The notes under the pieces: generated by a model | The model's database searches: none | The model's input: only the letters and a program-made list of their open reading frames with translations | What the model was told of the DNA's origin: nothing | Shown here: piece by piece, positions 26,567 to 35,793 of the stretch | How positions within the stretch are numbered: position 1 is the stretch's first letter | Layout: every line of letters starts with the position of its first letter | Program-made: the position numbers and the translations under genes | Origin: Saprospiraceae bacterium | GTDB taxonomy: Bacteria; Bacteroidota; Bacteroidia; Chitinophagales; Saprospiraceae | Length of the DNA stretch: 64,000 nt | Assembly (NCBI GenBank): GCA_016709995.1 | Contig: JADJLQ010000001.1 | Location: 1,460,001 to 1,524,000 of the forward strand | Reading direction: 5' to 3'

Positions 26567-28765
26567 TTAACGGTGAATCTCGAGTTTTTCAGTTGTCACC
26601 CCGTGGTTGGTTTTCACTTGCATCAAGTAAATGCCAGGATTGAATTGAAGCAGTGATTGTTTCACTTGCTTCGATGGATAAAGATTTTTGTCTAATACTA
26701 TCCTGCCGGTAATATCCATCAATGTTAATTTTTCAATATGATCTCCAGCCTCCATAGCCTCCAACGTAATCCATTGAGATGCCGGATTAGGATATTGTCG
26801 AATACCTACATGTGCCACAGGCTTTTTGGAAAAATCTATAACTACAGTAGCTTTATTATCGGGAAGCAATCTGACAGTGCCATTAGATTGATTGATCTTT
26901 ATATTGGAGATGGTAAACTCCAAAGGCAACTCTTTAGGTATTTTGAAACCTTCAGCATGTGATACTATCGGACCTCCTTTGGCTTGAACCCTGACTGTTT
27001 TGCCATATCCTGATCTTGGTTTACGCTGAGCACTTGAAAAACTAATATTGATCTTATCATCCCCGTCAATTCTGCCATCAAGCACAGCATTGTCATATCC
27101 AAACCAGGAATTGTCGATAATACTGATCTCAATGTCCTCCGGGTCAATCATCTGGTCATTAAAAGCCAAATCGAAACTAATACCATCTATATCATACATC
27201 AGATCCCGAGCATTGCCAAAAGCAAGTTGCAGCACCGCATCATCACCTGGAGCTATGATCTCAGCTACGGGTGTAACAGAGGAATTAGTGGAAATTAATT
27301 GGTAGACGCCCTGTGGGATAAGCTTATGAGTTTGATTGATATTATCCAATACGATTTGTATGTCCTCGGCACTCACCAATCCATCACCATTGGCATCGGC
27401 GTGCTTGGCATTTAATATCAACTGGCGGTTCCAATCCAAAGAAGCCTGGTTGGCCCAATTGGTAGAATTTGACGGGCGAGATGGGCCTGCAGTGCCTAAA
27501 AATTCGCTGATCGTATTGACATCCTTAAGGTCAACCAAACCATCTGCGTTGGCATCTCCCGGCCATACATACTCTTTGGAAGGGATACAGCCGACCTCTG
27601 CATAGGTCTCGACTTTTATTTTTATAGGCGCGCATTGTTTGGTACCGGTGGTAAGGCAAAAATTGACAATAAACTGGTCTGTCCCAATAAAACCAGGAAA
27701 AGGAGTATAAACCAAAGGATTGTAACTGCTATAGGACTCACATTGCAAATTGATATTGGCGCTTCCCTTATAAAAATCCAGGGTGCCATAGCTAGGATGG
27801 TTGAGAATCTTAAACTCGTAATCCTGCACCGGAATATCATACGGGATGACCAGCGATCTTCCTTCAGCCACCCTAAACAAAGGATTGATGTCTTCTCTGG
27901 GCAAAAAATCACTCACGTAGAGATAAGCATCGGCGGTTTCACAACCTAACGAATTACAAGCGGTATACGTGAATGGAGCAATGCCTTCAAAATCTAACGT
28001 AGAGGTATAAGTAAAAGTATTATCCGCATTAAGACTGAGATTGCCTGAAGGTGGCTGAGTGTATGAAGTAACAGTAGGAACACCACCGGTGGATAGATCA
28101 TTGAGCGTAACTGAGAATAGCCTGGATGTGTTTTTATTCAGAAATACAACATCATCCACCAAAATTTTGTTCTGCAGCGGTCTGTCAATTAAAGACAAAA
28201 GAAAAACAGATTTTTGATTGCCCTTATCAAAAGTCAATAACTCTTGTGATCCAACAGCACCAGTAGGAACATACTGGTATTCATATTCATTGATCTTGGT
28301 GATTTGACCAAACTTAGGTGCCGCAAAAAGTTTAAAATCAGGATCAGGTAAATAAAACAAGAAAGGCTGATTCCGAAGGATTCCCCGGGTTATGGTATCT
28401 GCATATACCGTACGACCTGGGTCAATAATCAGAATGCTTACATCACCAATGCCACAGTTGCCAGAGGGGTCACAAGCAGTGTAGACAATGTGTCCTAATC
28501 CACTAAAGCCCGGAGTAGGCGTAAACAAAATATTTCCACCATTTAAAATAGCTTTACCATGACTGACATAGGAGATGGCTTTTAATGATAGTGGCAACGA
28601 TTTAAGACTCAGGTCATTATTTAATGGAGCGATTGTAACTGCAGACCCGGTGGTATGATTAAAATCCGGTTTACAAACAGTAGACAGATTCCAATCCTGA
28701 CCTGGAAGTAAGATCCCGGAAAAGAGAAAAACTAAAAAACTAACAAGTCTGACGAAACGGTTCAT
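26567..28765 (-). CDS. T9SS-secreted protein with Ig/cadherin-like and dockerin-like repeats
   Basis: A 732-residue exported protein from ATG 28765, where a signal peptide starts (MNRFVRLVSFLVFLFSGILL). Several beta-sandwich repeats (for example GFSGLGHIVYTACDPSGNCG, FEGIAPFTYTACNSLGCETA, FIGTDQFIVNFC) resemble tandem cadherin/Ig-like modules. Two calcium loops of dockerin type follow (GDANADGLVDLKDVNTI and ADANGDGLVSAEDIQIV). The C-terminal 75 residues are a type A T9SS sorting domain: RQYPNPASQWITLEA, LTLMDITGRIVL, NPGIYLMQVKT. It is therefore predicted to be secreted or anchored by the type IX system. Upstream in-frame codons to 28858 lack a signal peptide and are not used. Partner and role unknown. 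Confidence 0.88.
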   Translation of the reverse strand: MNRFVRLVSFLVFLFSGILLPGQDWNLSTVCKPDFNHTTGSAVTIAPLNNDLSLKSLPLSLKAISYVSHGKAILNGGNILFTPTPGFSGLGHIVYTACDPSGNCGIGDVSILIIDPGRTVYADTITRGILRNQPFLFYLPDPDFKLFAAPKFGQITKINEYEYQYVPTGAVGSQELLTFDKGNQKSVFLLSLIDRPLQNKILVDDVVFLNKNTSRLFSVTLNDLSTGGVPTVTSYTQPPSGNLSLNADNTFTYTSTLDFEGIAPFTYTACNSLGCETADAYLYVSDFLPREDINPLFRVAEGRSLVIPYDIPVQDYEFKILNHPSYGTLDFYKGSANINLQCESYSSYNPLVYTPFPGFIGTDQFIVNFCLTTGTKQCAPIKIKVETYAEVGCIPSKEYVWPGDANADGLVDLKDVNTISEFLGTAGPSRPSNSTNWANQASLDWNRQLILNAKHADANGDGLVSAEDIQIVLDNINQTHKLIPQGVYQLISTNSSVTPVAEIIAPGDDAVLQLAFGNARDLMYDIDGISFDLAFNDQMIDPEDIEISIIDNSWFGYDNAVLDGRIDGDDKINISFSSAQRKPRSGYGKTVRVQAKGGPIVSHAEGFKIPKELPLEFTISNIKINQSNGTVRLLPDNKATVVIDFSKKPVAHVGIRQYPNPASQWITLEAMEAGDHIEKLTLMDITGRIVLDKNLYPSKQVKQSLLQFNPGIYLMQVKTNHGVTTEKLEIHR

Positions 28766-28935
28766 TATCTTAGCGACTACCATTTGAAGTTGCAAGATAG
28801 CCATAAATTGTAAATCAAAATAATAAACATATATTATTTCTATATATAATATTAACACATGTAATTAATTTACAATATCTTAAAGTATAATTATCAAAAT
28901 ATAATATATAACATTATTTACATATATGTTAATGA

Positions 28936-30354
28936 ATGAAAGAGCTTAAATTTCTTAGAGTACTCTCCCAATTATCTAAGCCAGAATTGCAGAAGTTTAA
29001 GAAATTTCTGGATTCGCCCTATTGTAACTCTAACCCCATCCTAAGTCTTCTTTTTTCAGCAGTAGTATCGGTAGAGACTGGTTCTGTGAATGAGAGTGTA
29101 GATAAAAGCAATGTTTGGAAGCAATTATATGCTGATAAAGAGTTTAATGATCCAAAATGGCGCAAAACCTGTAATGATCTACTCACAGCATTGCAAAAAT
29201 TTTTCACTTTCGAACAAATCGACCACAATCAGTTGCTCGAGGAAAATCTATTACTGGAATATTTGTACGAGCATAAACTGGAGTCCATGTATAAATCAGT
29301 CGCTCAAAGTGCGCAATCTTCATTTAAACAAAATAAAAACTTATCCTCTGAGTATCATCTTCAAAGATTTCAGTTAGAACGAAACCTGTATGATTTATTG
29401 GAGTATGACATCAATATGGAATCGCAATCAAATCAGGAAACCATACACCACTACCTGGACTTATTTTATATTTCTGAAAAAACAAAACAATTGGTGAATG
29501 CTGCTACGCGCAGGCATGATTTCAATTTGCCGATATTTATAAAGCTAGAGGAGGAAGTCATAGATATAATAGAGAAAAATAATTTTCAACAGTATCCTGA
29601 GATAGATATCTACTATCGGATTTATCAGCTAAAAAGGAATGCGAATACAGAAGCCGGCTATAAGGAGTTAAAATTAAAGCTTTATGAAAACATCTTAAAA
29701 TTTCCGCTCGACGACGCAGTAGACATTTTTAAGGAGATTATTAATTATTGTATTTTCCAATATAATCAAGGGCTCAATCTATTTGTTCATGAAGCCCTGG
29801 AATGGTATAAATATGGACTTAAATTTGACTTGACATTCCCTCAAGACAAATTTCATCCTGGTCATTTTCTTAACATCGTATTATTCGGTATCCGAACGAA
29901 AGAGTTTACCTGGACAGAAAACTTTATTGAAGAATATCAGAAGATTATTCCTCCAGATCAAAAGCATACGCTAGTGACATTTTCTCTGGCTCGATTGTAT
30001 TTTAATCAAAAAAAGTTTGATCAGGTCATTGAAAAGCTTCGTGATGTAGAATTTGATGAACTCACTTATAATCTTGACTCCAAAGTATTGCTGCTGGCTA
30101 CCTATTTTGAGGTGGAAGAATGGCCCGCTTTAGTTTCTCTGGCAGATAGTTTCAGGACCTTTCTCAACCGTCACGAGAAAGACATCACCGCAGCCAAAAA
30201 ACTTCGCTATTCTAACTTTATAAAATTTGTAAAAAGACTAAGCAAGGTGAAATATCAGGATCAGGCTGCCAAAACAAAAGTGATTGCAGATATAAAATCT
30301 ACCGAAGGTGTGGTGAATCAGGGATGGTTGATTGAAAAAGCGATGGCGGTTTGA
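28936..30354 (+). CDS. Hypothetical protein, 472 residues, helical
   Basis: A long cytoplasmic protein, rich in helices and charged residues, no signal peptide and no membrane segment. It begins MKELKFLRVLSQLSKPELQK, a helix followed by FKKFLDSPYCNSNPIL; the rest looks like an alpha-solenoid or TPR-like array. I recognise no catalytic motif and no named family. It is divergent from the T9SS cargo gene, with a very AT-rich spacer, and convergent with the proline dehydrogenase operon. A second ATG four bases upstream (28932) is out of frame. Function unknown. Confidence 0.75.
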   Translation: MKELKFLRVLSQLSKPELQKFKKFLDSPYCNSNPILSLLFSAVVSVETGSVNESVDKSNVWKQLYADKEFNDPKWRKTCNDLLTALQKFFTFEQIDHNQLLEENLLLEYLYEHKLESMYKSVAQSAQSSFKQNKNLSSEYHLQRFQLERNLYDLLEYDINMESQSNQETIHHYLDLFYISEKTKQLVNAATRRHDFNLPIFIKLEEEVIDIIEKNNFQQYPEIDIYYRIYQLKRNANTEAGYKELKLKLYENILKFPLDDAVDIFKEIINYCIFQYNQGLNLFVHEALEWYKYGLKFDLTFPQDKFHPGHFLNIVLFGIRTKEFTWTENFIEEYQKIIPPDQKHTLVTFSLARLYFNQKKFDQVIEKLRDVEFDELTYNLDSKVLLLATYFEVEEWPALVSLADSFRTFLNRHEKDITAAKKLRYSNFIKFVKRLSKVKYQDQAAKTKVIADIKSTEGVVNQGWLIEKAMAV

Positions 30355-30375
30355 GGAAAATTTTATTCAAACCGC
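30346..30375. terminator. Hairpin at convergent gene ends, includes a stop codon
   Basis: GCGGTTTGA (30346-30354, ending in the TGA stop of the upstream gene) pairs with TCAAACCGC (30367-30375). The 12-base loop contains the self-complementary AAAATTTT, which could extend the stem. No T run follows on the + strand; on the minus strand five T occur a few bases later. Likely serves both convergent genes. Confidence 0.5.
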
Positions 30376-30395
30376 AGAGGAAAATATTGATACGA

Positions 30396-31583
30396 TTACT
30401 TAATCAGTCTCCTTCTAGCCATCTCCTCCGTAATGAGCCCTAGCTCTCGGCCCACATCCCCTGTGATGGAAGTGTTTTCATGCGCCCTTCGGATGAGGAA
30501 AGGGATCACTTCTGCTATGGACCCATATACCACGTATTTTGCTACATTATAACCTTGTTGAGCCAGGTTAAAAGTAATATTGTCACTCATGCCCATCAAT
30601 TGGCAAAAATTGAGGTGAGAATGATTCCTGGGGATGGATAGCTCTGAGATTAATCGAGCTTGCAATAGACAACTTGCCGCATTGTGCGAGGCATTGCAAG
30701 ATGATATCCGGTTATAATGCTTTACACAAAACCCGATAGCCTGATCAAAAGCCAAATCTGTAGCTTCTTTGTTGTCTTGAATTGGCGAGGCTATGCCCTG
30801 GTCTTCTGCCCTTTGGCGTTCTTTGACCATATACGCTCCTCTTACGATTTTGGCTCCGAGGTAATAATTTTTATTTTGAGATCGCTCAAAGCTATACTTT
30901 AAATAGTCCAGTCGATCTTTCCTATACATTTGAAAAGTATTATAAGCGACGACTTTCTTTTTATTGTAAGTCTCCATCAACTCTTCTGCTAAAGCATCCA
31001 TGGCTTCCTGTACCCAGGTCTCCTCCGCATCTACGAACACACCAATACCCATATCGGAGGCCATATGCATGATCCGATGCAGCCTCTTTTTCACCTTAGC
31101 GAGTTCATCTTCTTCAAACGGTTCCAGCGGCTTATGTCCCTGCCATTTTTCCAAAAGACCATTTCGGGCAATGGAGGAAATTTTTAAACTGATCACCGGC
31201 ACGGATGCATTGGCTGCTCCAAATTGAATAGCTTTGAGAATTTCAGCCAGGGTGTAGTCAAAATCTTTTTCAGTATCCTTGGCTTCCACTCCAAAATCCA
31301 GGATGCTCATCGTCTTGTTTTTGTACAATTTATCTATGGTAGATTGGCAATCCAGGAGGTTGGTGCCACCGCAAAATTGTTTGAAAACAGTAGCCTTAAT
31401 GATCGGATCAAGCAAGGGAAGTTTGAGTTTGGACATCAATAAGGTCATGGCAGAACCCAGCTTGACCAGGTTAGGACTGTTCATCATTTTAAAAATGCGA
31501 TAAGTGTCCTTCAATTCCTGATCAGATTTATGGCCAAAGGCTATTTCTGTATTGGAAAAATCCAAATTGGTAGTATTGCTCAT
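30396..31583 (-). CDS. Proline dehydrogenase
   Basis: Flavoenzyme that oxidises proline to pyrroline-5-carboxylate, feeding electrons to the quinone pool. The 395-residue chain folds as a TIM barrel with the family motifs NYYLGAKIVRGAYMVKERQR (about residues 243-262), FNLAQQGYNVAKYVVYG and the C-terminal substrate helix FLIRRAHENTS. It is the monofunctional form; no PutA aldehyde dehydrogenase domain follows. ATG 31583 is chosen because it overlaps the aroE stop as ATGA; the longer frame to 31604 would overlap aroE further. Convergent with the 472-residue gene. Confidence 0.92.
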   Translation of the reverse strand: MSNTTNLDFSNTEIAFGHKSDQELKDTYRIFKMMNSPNLVKLGSAMTLLMSKLKLPLLDPIIKATVFKQFCGGTNLLDCQSTIDKLYKNKTMSILDFGVEAKDTEKDFDYTLAEILKAIQFGAANASVPVISLKISSIARNGLLEKWQGHKPLEPFEEDELAKVKKRLHRIMHMASDMGIGVFVDAEETWVQEAMDALAEELMETYNKKKVVAYNTFQMYRKDRLDYLKYSFERSQNKNYYLGAKIVRGAYMVKERQRAEDQGIASPIQDNKEATDLAFDQAIGFCVKHYNRISSCNASHNAASCLLQARLISELSIPRNHSHLNFCQLMGMSDNITFNLAQQGYNVAKYVVYGSIAEVIPFLIRRAHENTSITGDVGRELGLITEEMARRRLIK

Positions 31584-32320
31584 TTTCGATTCCATATATT
31601 CCATGAAGCTTCAGCTTGTCGGTATAACATATCCAAACCATTTTGGATTTTACACCCTTTTTTTTCTCCAGCTGCTAAAAATAACGTTTTAGAAGGATTA
31701 TAGACCAGGTCATATAAATATTGGTGACTATCCAACCAATCGAGACAAAGATCAGGTGTGACATTTTCATAAGGAGACATACCCAACGGTGTGGTGTTGA
31801 TGATCAAGCGAGTACGATTCATTCGTTCGCGATCGATTTGATCATATGTGATTGTATTTGAAGAAGGTCTGCGAGAAACAGTGAAAAATTCAAATTGCAG
31901 CTTCTTTAAAACATATTGGACTGCTTTGGCTGCACCGCCATTGCCTAATACCAAAGCAGTACGTACATCTTCTGAAATAAACTGCTTCAAACTTTCCTCA
32001 AATCCAGGAATATCAGTATTAAACCCATATCTCCTACCAGCTGGGTCAAAATAAATTGTATTGACAGCCTGAATCTCTGCCGCATCCTCGGCTAAGTCAT
32101 CCAAATAAGGTATAATGCTTTGTTTGTAAGGAATGGTCACATTCATTCCAATGAGCTCGGGGCCAATATCAGCGATCAAAGCCGGGAAATCTGTAATCTC
32201 TTTTATTGGATAAAGCTCGTAGACGGAATCTTTAATACCTTCATTATCAAATTTTTGTGTAAAATATTTTTTTGAAAATGAATGTCCTAGCGGATATCCT
32301 ATTAAACCAAATTTGCGCAT
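31580..32320 (-). CDS. aroE: Shikimate dehydrogenase
   Basis: Reduces 3-dehydroshikimate to shikimate with NADPH in aromatic amino acid synthesis. The 246-residue protein starts MRKFGLIGYPLGHSFSKKYF (shikimate-binding serines), has GMNVTIPYKQ with the catalytic Lys66, NTDIPGFEESL with the catalytic Asp103, the nucleotide loop VLGNGGAAKAV and the C-terminal DLVYNPSKTLFL. Start at ATG 32320 as in family members; the open frame to 32350 adds non-homologous residues. It overlaps proline dehydrogenase by four bases (ATGA). Confidence 0.95.
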   Translation of the reverse strand: MRKFGLIGYPLGHSFSKKYFTQKFDNEGIKDSVYELYPIKEITDFPALIADIGPELIGMNVTIPYKQSIIPYLDDLAEDAAEIQAVNTIYFDPAGRRYGFNTDIPGFEESLKQFISEDVRTALVLGNGGAAKAVQYVLKKLQFEFFTVSRRPSSNTITYDQIDRERMNRTRLIINTTPLGMSPYENVTPDLCLDWLDSHQYLYDLVYNPSKTLFLAAGEKKGCKIQNGLDMLYRQAEASWNIWNRK

Positions 32321-32510
32321 AAACTGTGGCAAAAATAGAGAATAAATCAAGTGTTTGACACATAATTCGTGCTTGTAAACTCACTCCAAATAATTAAATA
32401 TGATTAATAATATTGTATGCTACCAAATCAAACGTGTCAGGGCCACATCCCAAATAAATGGATTATTTATTAATGCTCTTCGATATCTGCCATTTTGTCA
32501 TAAAAATCCC

Positions 32511-32518
32511 TAATTTTG
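32511..32518 (+). promoter_or_regulatory. Minus-7 box of the miaB operon
   Basis: TAATTTTG followed by C, a full TAnnTTTG match, 19 bases before the miaB ATG. A TTG lies 13 bases upstream rather than the usual 19-20. Confidence 0.5.
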
Positions 32519-32537
32519 CATTTTTTTAGCTCCAGGT

Positions 32538-33959
32538 ATGTTTGAAGAATCCATCATAGAAAAAGTCATATCAGCAGAAAGACAAGGCGAAGTATTTGGC
32601 GTTCAAGCTGATAGCAGTGAAAATCCCTTTAACCGCCGATTTTATATTGAAAGTTATGGGTGCCAGATGAATTTTTCTGATAGCGAGATCGTCGCTTCTA
32701 TCCTGAAGGAACAAGGCTATAATGCTACTCAGATTCTGGAAGAAGCTGATCTCATACTCCTCAACACCTGTAGCATCCGTGAAAAAGCCGAAGAGACTAT
32801 CCGCAAGCGCCTGAGGACATTTGACAAAATAAAAGATGAAAGACCAGGTACCTTAATCGGAGTCTTAGGCTGTATGGCGGAACGAATGAAAAAACAGCTG
32901 CTGGACGAAGAAAAATTAGTAGACCTGGTGGTAGGACCTGATGCTTACAGATCATTGCCAACGCTCATTGCAGGTGCCCATGATGGTCATAAAGGAATCA
33001 ATGTGTTTTTATCGAGGGAAGAGACTTATGCTGACATCAGCCCTGTCAGACTGGATAGTAACGGAGTATGTGCTTTCATCAGCATAATGCGAGGATGTGA
33101 TAATATGTGTTCCTTTTGTGTAGTCCCTTATACGCGTGGGCGAGAGCGTAGCCGGGATATGTATAGTATCGTTGCTGAGGCGACCAGCTTATATCAAAAG
33201 GGCTTTAAAGAAATAACCTTGTTGGGTCAAAATGTGGACTCCTACAAATGGTTGGACCCAAACCAGGGCAAGACCATCAATTTTGCACAATTACTGGAGC
33301 AAGTAGCGCTGATTCACCCGGATTTAAGAATCAGATTTTCCACTTCTCACCCAAAGGACATCACTGACGAAGTGTTGCATACCATGGCAGCGCATGAAAA
33401 CATCTGCAAGTATATACACCTTCCGGTTCAATCAGGCAGCAGTCGTGTATTGGACCTTATGAATCGTACTTATGATCGAGACTGGTATATTGAGCGAGTA
33501 CAATCGATTTATTCCATTCTGCCAGAGTGTTCTATATCTGCCGACATCATCACAGGATTTTGTACCGAAACGAATGAAGATCACCTGGATACCTTATCTA
33601 TTATGAAAATGGCCCGATACAGCATGTCTTATATGTTTGCTTACTCTGAGCGACCAGGCACGCCTGCTGCAAAAAAATATGCGGATGATATTCCGCTGGA
33701 AATTAAAAAGAGCAGATTAGCCGAAGTCATCGCTACTCAGAATCAACTTTCGCTGGACGGCAATCGTGCTGACATAGGTCATACATTCAAGGTATTGATT
33801 GAAGGTGATTCTAAAAAATCAACATCCGAATTTAAAGGCCGTAACTCTCAAAATAAAGTCATTGTATTTCCAAAGAAGACAGGACACAGCATAGGTGATT
33901 ATGTTATGGTTAAGGTAAGGGATGCAAACAGTGCGACCTTATTGGGTGATATTATTTAA
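32538..33959 (+). CDS. miaB: tRNA-2-methylthio-N6-dimethylallyladenosine synthase MiaB
   Basis: Radical-SAM methylthiotransferase that modifies A37 of tRNAs reading UNN codons. 473 residues in the usual three domains: UPF0004 domain with cluster ligands Cys42 (YGCQMNFSDSE), Cys78 (NTCSIREKA) and Cys112 (GCMAER); radical-SAM core with CDNMCSFCVVPYTRGRERSR (Cys187, 191, 194); and a C-terminal TRAM domain (about 405-473). First gene of a + strand run that continues with a sigma-54 activator 15 bases later. Start ATG 32538 follows a TAnnTTTG box by 19 bases. Confidence 0.95.
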   Translation: MFEESIIEKVISAERQGEVFGVQADSSENPFNRRFYIESYGCQMNFSDSEIVASILKEQGYNATQILEEADLILLNTCSIREKAEETIRKRLRTFDKIKDERPGTLIGVLGCMAERMKKQLLDEEKLVDLVVGPDAYRSLPTLIAGAHDGHKGINVFLSREETYADISPVRLDSNGVCAFISIMRGCDNMCSFCVVPYTRGRERSRDMYSIVAEATSLYQKGFKEITLLGQNVDSYKWLDPNQGKTINFAQLLEQVALIHPDLRIRFSTSHPKDITDEVLHTMAAHENICKYIHLPVQSGSSRVLDLMNRTYDRDWYIERVQSIYSILPECSISADIITGFCTETNEDHLDTLSIMKMARYSMSYMFAYSERPGTPAAKKYADDIPLEIKKSRLAEVIATQNQLSLDGNRADIGHTFKVLIEGDSKKSTSEFKGRNSQNKVIVFPKKTGHSIGDYVMVKVRDANSATLLGDII

Positions 33960-33974
33960 TTATTAAACTGCATT

Positions 33975-35258
33975 GTGGCTCAATTTTCTATTCAAGCGAT
34001 CAAACAACGATTTGGCATCATAGGCAATTCGAAAGATCTGGAGCGCGCATTAGAGACCGCCGTGCGGGTGGCAGACACGGATCTTACGGTGCTGATCACA
34101 GGCGAGTCGGGCACCGGAAAAGAGATATTTTCTCAGATTATCCATTCGCTGAGTAAAAGAAAACACAACAAATTTATAGCAGTCAACTGCGGTGCTATAC
34201 CCCCCGGGACAATCAATTCTGAATTATTCGGTCATGAGAAAGGCTCCTTTACAGGCGCAACCGGTGAGCGAAAGGGTTATTTTGAAACTGCTGATGGAGG
34301 GACCATTTTCCTCGATGAGATCGCTGAAATGCCGTTGGATACTCAGTCCTATTTACTCAGAATCCTGGAAAGTGGCGAATTTATAAGAGTCGGATCTTCC
34401 AAAACCCAACGAACCAATGTAAGAGTGATCGCCGCTACCAATGTCAATCTGCTGGATCGCATAGAGTCCAATAGATTTAGAGAAGATCTTTATTATCGAC
34501 TTAATATAGTACCGATCCATGTACCAGCTCTTAAACAAAGAAGAGATGATATTTATCTTTTATTTAGAAAATTTGCAGTAGACTTTGCGGATAAATATTC
34601 TACAACTCCGGTAGAATTGGATGAAGATGCCAAAGATCTACTATACATGTATCACTGGCCCGGCAATGTACGTGAGCTTAAGAATTTTGCTGAACAATTA
34701 TCAGTCTTATCCGAATCGAGGTTGATAGATAAAGACAGACTGATCCTTTTAATGCCAAATCTCAACCCACACCAGCTGTCTTTAGTGCCAGGAAAATTAA
34801 GTGAATCAAAACTCGATGAGCGGGAACTTTTGTATAAAGTCCTTTTCGATATGAAAAAAGATGTAAATGAATTGAAAAATTTATTTTTCGAGCTCATTCG
34901 TCGCAATAAATTAGAAATGCCGGAGGTCAGTGGCAGCCTACAGGAAACAACCTGGCCAGAAGACAACAGCCCATGGTCAGACAATAAATATGCTCCCATT
35001 GCCGGCAGAACGCCATACCAGAGTGAACCTGGCTCCAAAGAGATACATAAACCTATACTTTTGGACAAAAAAGAAAGCGCTGAATTGCAAGCAAAGACCA
35101 TCATTGTCGAAGAACCTTTGTCTTTGGAACAAATGGAGAAGGACCTGATCGGACGGGCGCTGACCAAACACAAAGGTCGACGAAAGGAAGCCTCTGGTGA
35201 ATTGGGCATCAGCGAACGCACTTTGTATAGAAAAATTAAACAATACGATCTTGAATAA
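33975..35258 (+). CDS. Sigma-54 interaction domain transcriptional regulator, no receiver domain
   Basis: Bacterial enhancer-binding protein of 427 residues. The AAA+ domain begins almost at the N-terminus: Walker A GESGTGKE (43-50), the sigma-54 contact loop as GSFTGA (90-95, Ser in place of the more usual Ala), Walker B GGTIFLDEIAE, and R-finger region RFREDLYYRLNIVPIH. A C-terminal Fis-type helix-turn-helix (about 390-427, EASGELGISERTLYRKIK) binds DNA. There is no response-regulator, GAF or PAS input domain, only about 20 residues before the ATPase, so its activity is probably set by expression or by a partner. Start codon is GTG, 15 bases after miaB. Confidence 0.92.
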   Translation: MAQFSIQAIKQRFGIIGNSKDLERALETAVRVADTDLTVLITGESGTGKEIFSQIIHSLSKRKHNKFIAVNCGAIPPGTINSELFGHEKGSFTGATGERKGYFETADGGTIFLDEIAEMPLDTQSYLLRILESGEFIRVGSSKTQRTNVRVIAATNVNLLDRIESNRFREDLYYRLNIVPIHVPALKQRRDDIYLLFRKFAVDFADKYSTTPVELDEDAKDLLYMYHWPGNVRELKNFAEQLSVLSESRLIDKDRLILLMPNLNPHQLSLVPGKLSESKLDERELLYKVLFDMKKDVNELKNLFFELIRRNKLEMPEVSGSLQETTWPEDNSPWSDNKYAPIAGRTPYQSEPGSKEIHKPILLDKKESAELQAKTIIVEEPLSLEQMEKDLIGRALTKHKGRRKEASGELGISERTLYRKIKQYDLE

Positions 35259-35769
35259 GCAAAAGCATACTGCACTCCTTCATTGGTACTGGATGGTGAC
35301 CCTCAGCTTTGTCTTTATGTCCGCCTGTTATTCCTTTAAAAGCACCTCGATCGATCCAGCCATTACTACTTTTACGGTACTGCCATTCGAAGGTAGGGCT
35401 GATAACGGCCCTGTGACCTTACCCATCACTTTCACCGAAAAACTTAAAGATAAAATCAGAAGAGAATCCCGATTGAGATTTATTGATACAGACCCTGACA
35501 TCACTTTTTCAGGAGTGCTGGAGGATTTTAATGTAACCTCCCAGGCTCCAACAGCAGAAAACCTGAGCGCCTTGAGCAGATTATCCATTCGTGTAAAAGT
35601 GGATTTTGAAAACAAACATGACGAAACAAAAAACTGGAGTCAATCCTTTTCATTCTTTCAGGATTTTGACGGCACCCTCAATTTATTAGACATCCAGGAA
35701 GGCCTGGTTGATAAGATCACAAACCAATTGACGGAGGATATTTTCAATAAAGCTTTCGGGGATTGGTGA
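35251..35769 (+). CDS. lptE: LptE-family LPS assembly lipoprotein
   Basis: Outer-membrane lipoprotein that plugs LptD during LPS insertion. The mature part (Cys26 in FMSACYSFKS onward) has the LptE pattern in Bacteroidota: TTFTVLPFEGRADNGPVTLP, a central helix FTEKLKDKIRR, then SRLRFIDTDPDITFSGVLEDF and paired strands ending in the QLTEDIFNKAFGDW helix. The start is uncertain: TTG at 35251 lies inside the end of the preceding gene and gives a Lys/His-containing signal peptide, whereas ATG 35293 would leave a signal peptide without positive charge. An in-frame extension further into the upstream gene is unlikely. Confidence 0.82.
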   Translation: MNKQKHTALLHWYWMVTLSFVFMSACYSFKSTSIDPAITTFTVLPFEGRADNGPVTLPITFTEKLKDKIRRESRLRFIDTDPDITFSGVLEDFNVTSQAPTAENLSALSRLSIRVKVDFENKHDETKNWSQSFSFFQDFDGTLNLLDIQEGLVDKITNQLTEDIFNKAFGDW

Positions 35770-35793
35770 TCTTGATTATTTTTGTTGATCATC

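Noticed and set aside
28766..28858. Longer N-terminus of the T9SS cargo protein
   Set aside because: The signal peptide begins at residue 32 of the open frame; residues before it would mask it.
35197..35250. lptE starting inside the sigma-54 regulator gene
   Set aside because: The residues are an out-of-frame reading of the conserved Fis helix-turn-helix and do not look like a signal peptide.
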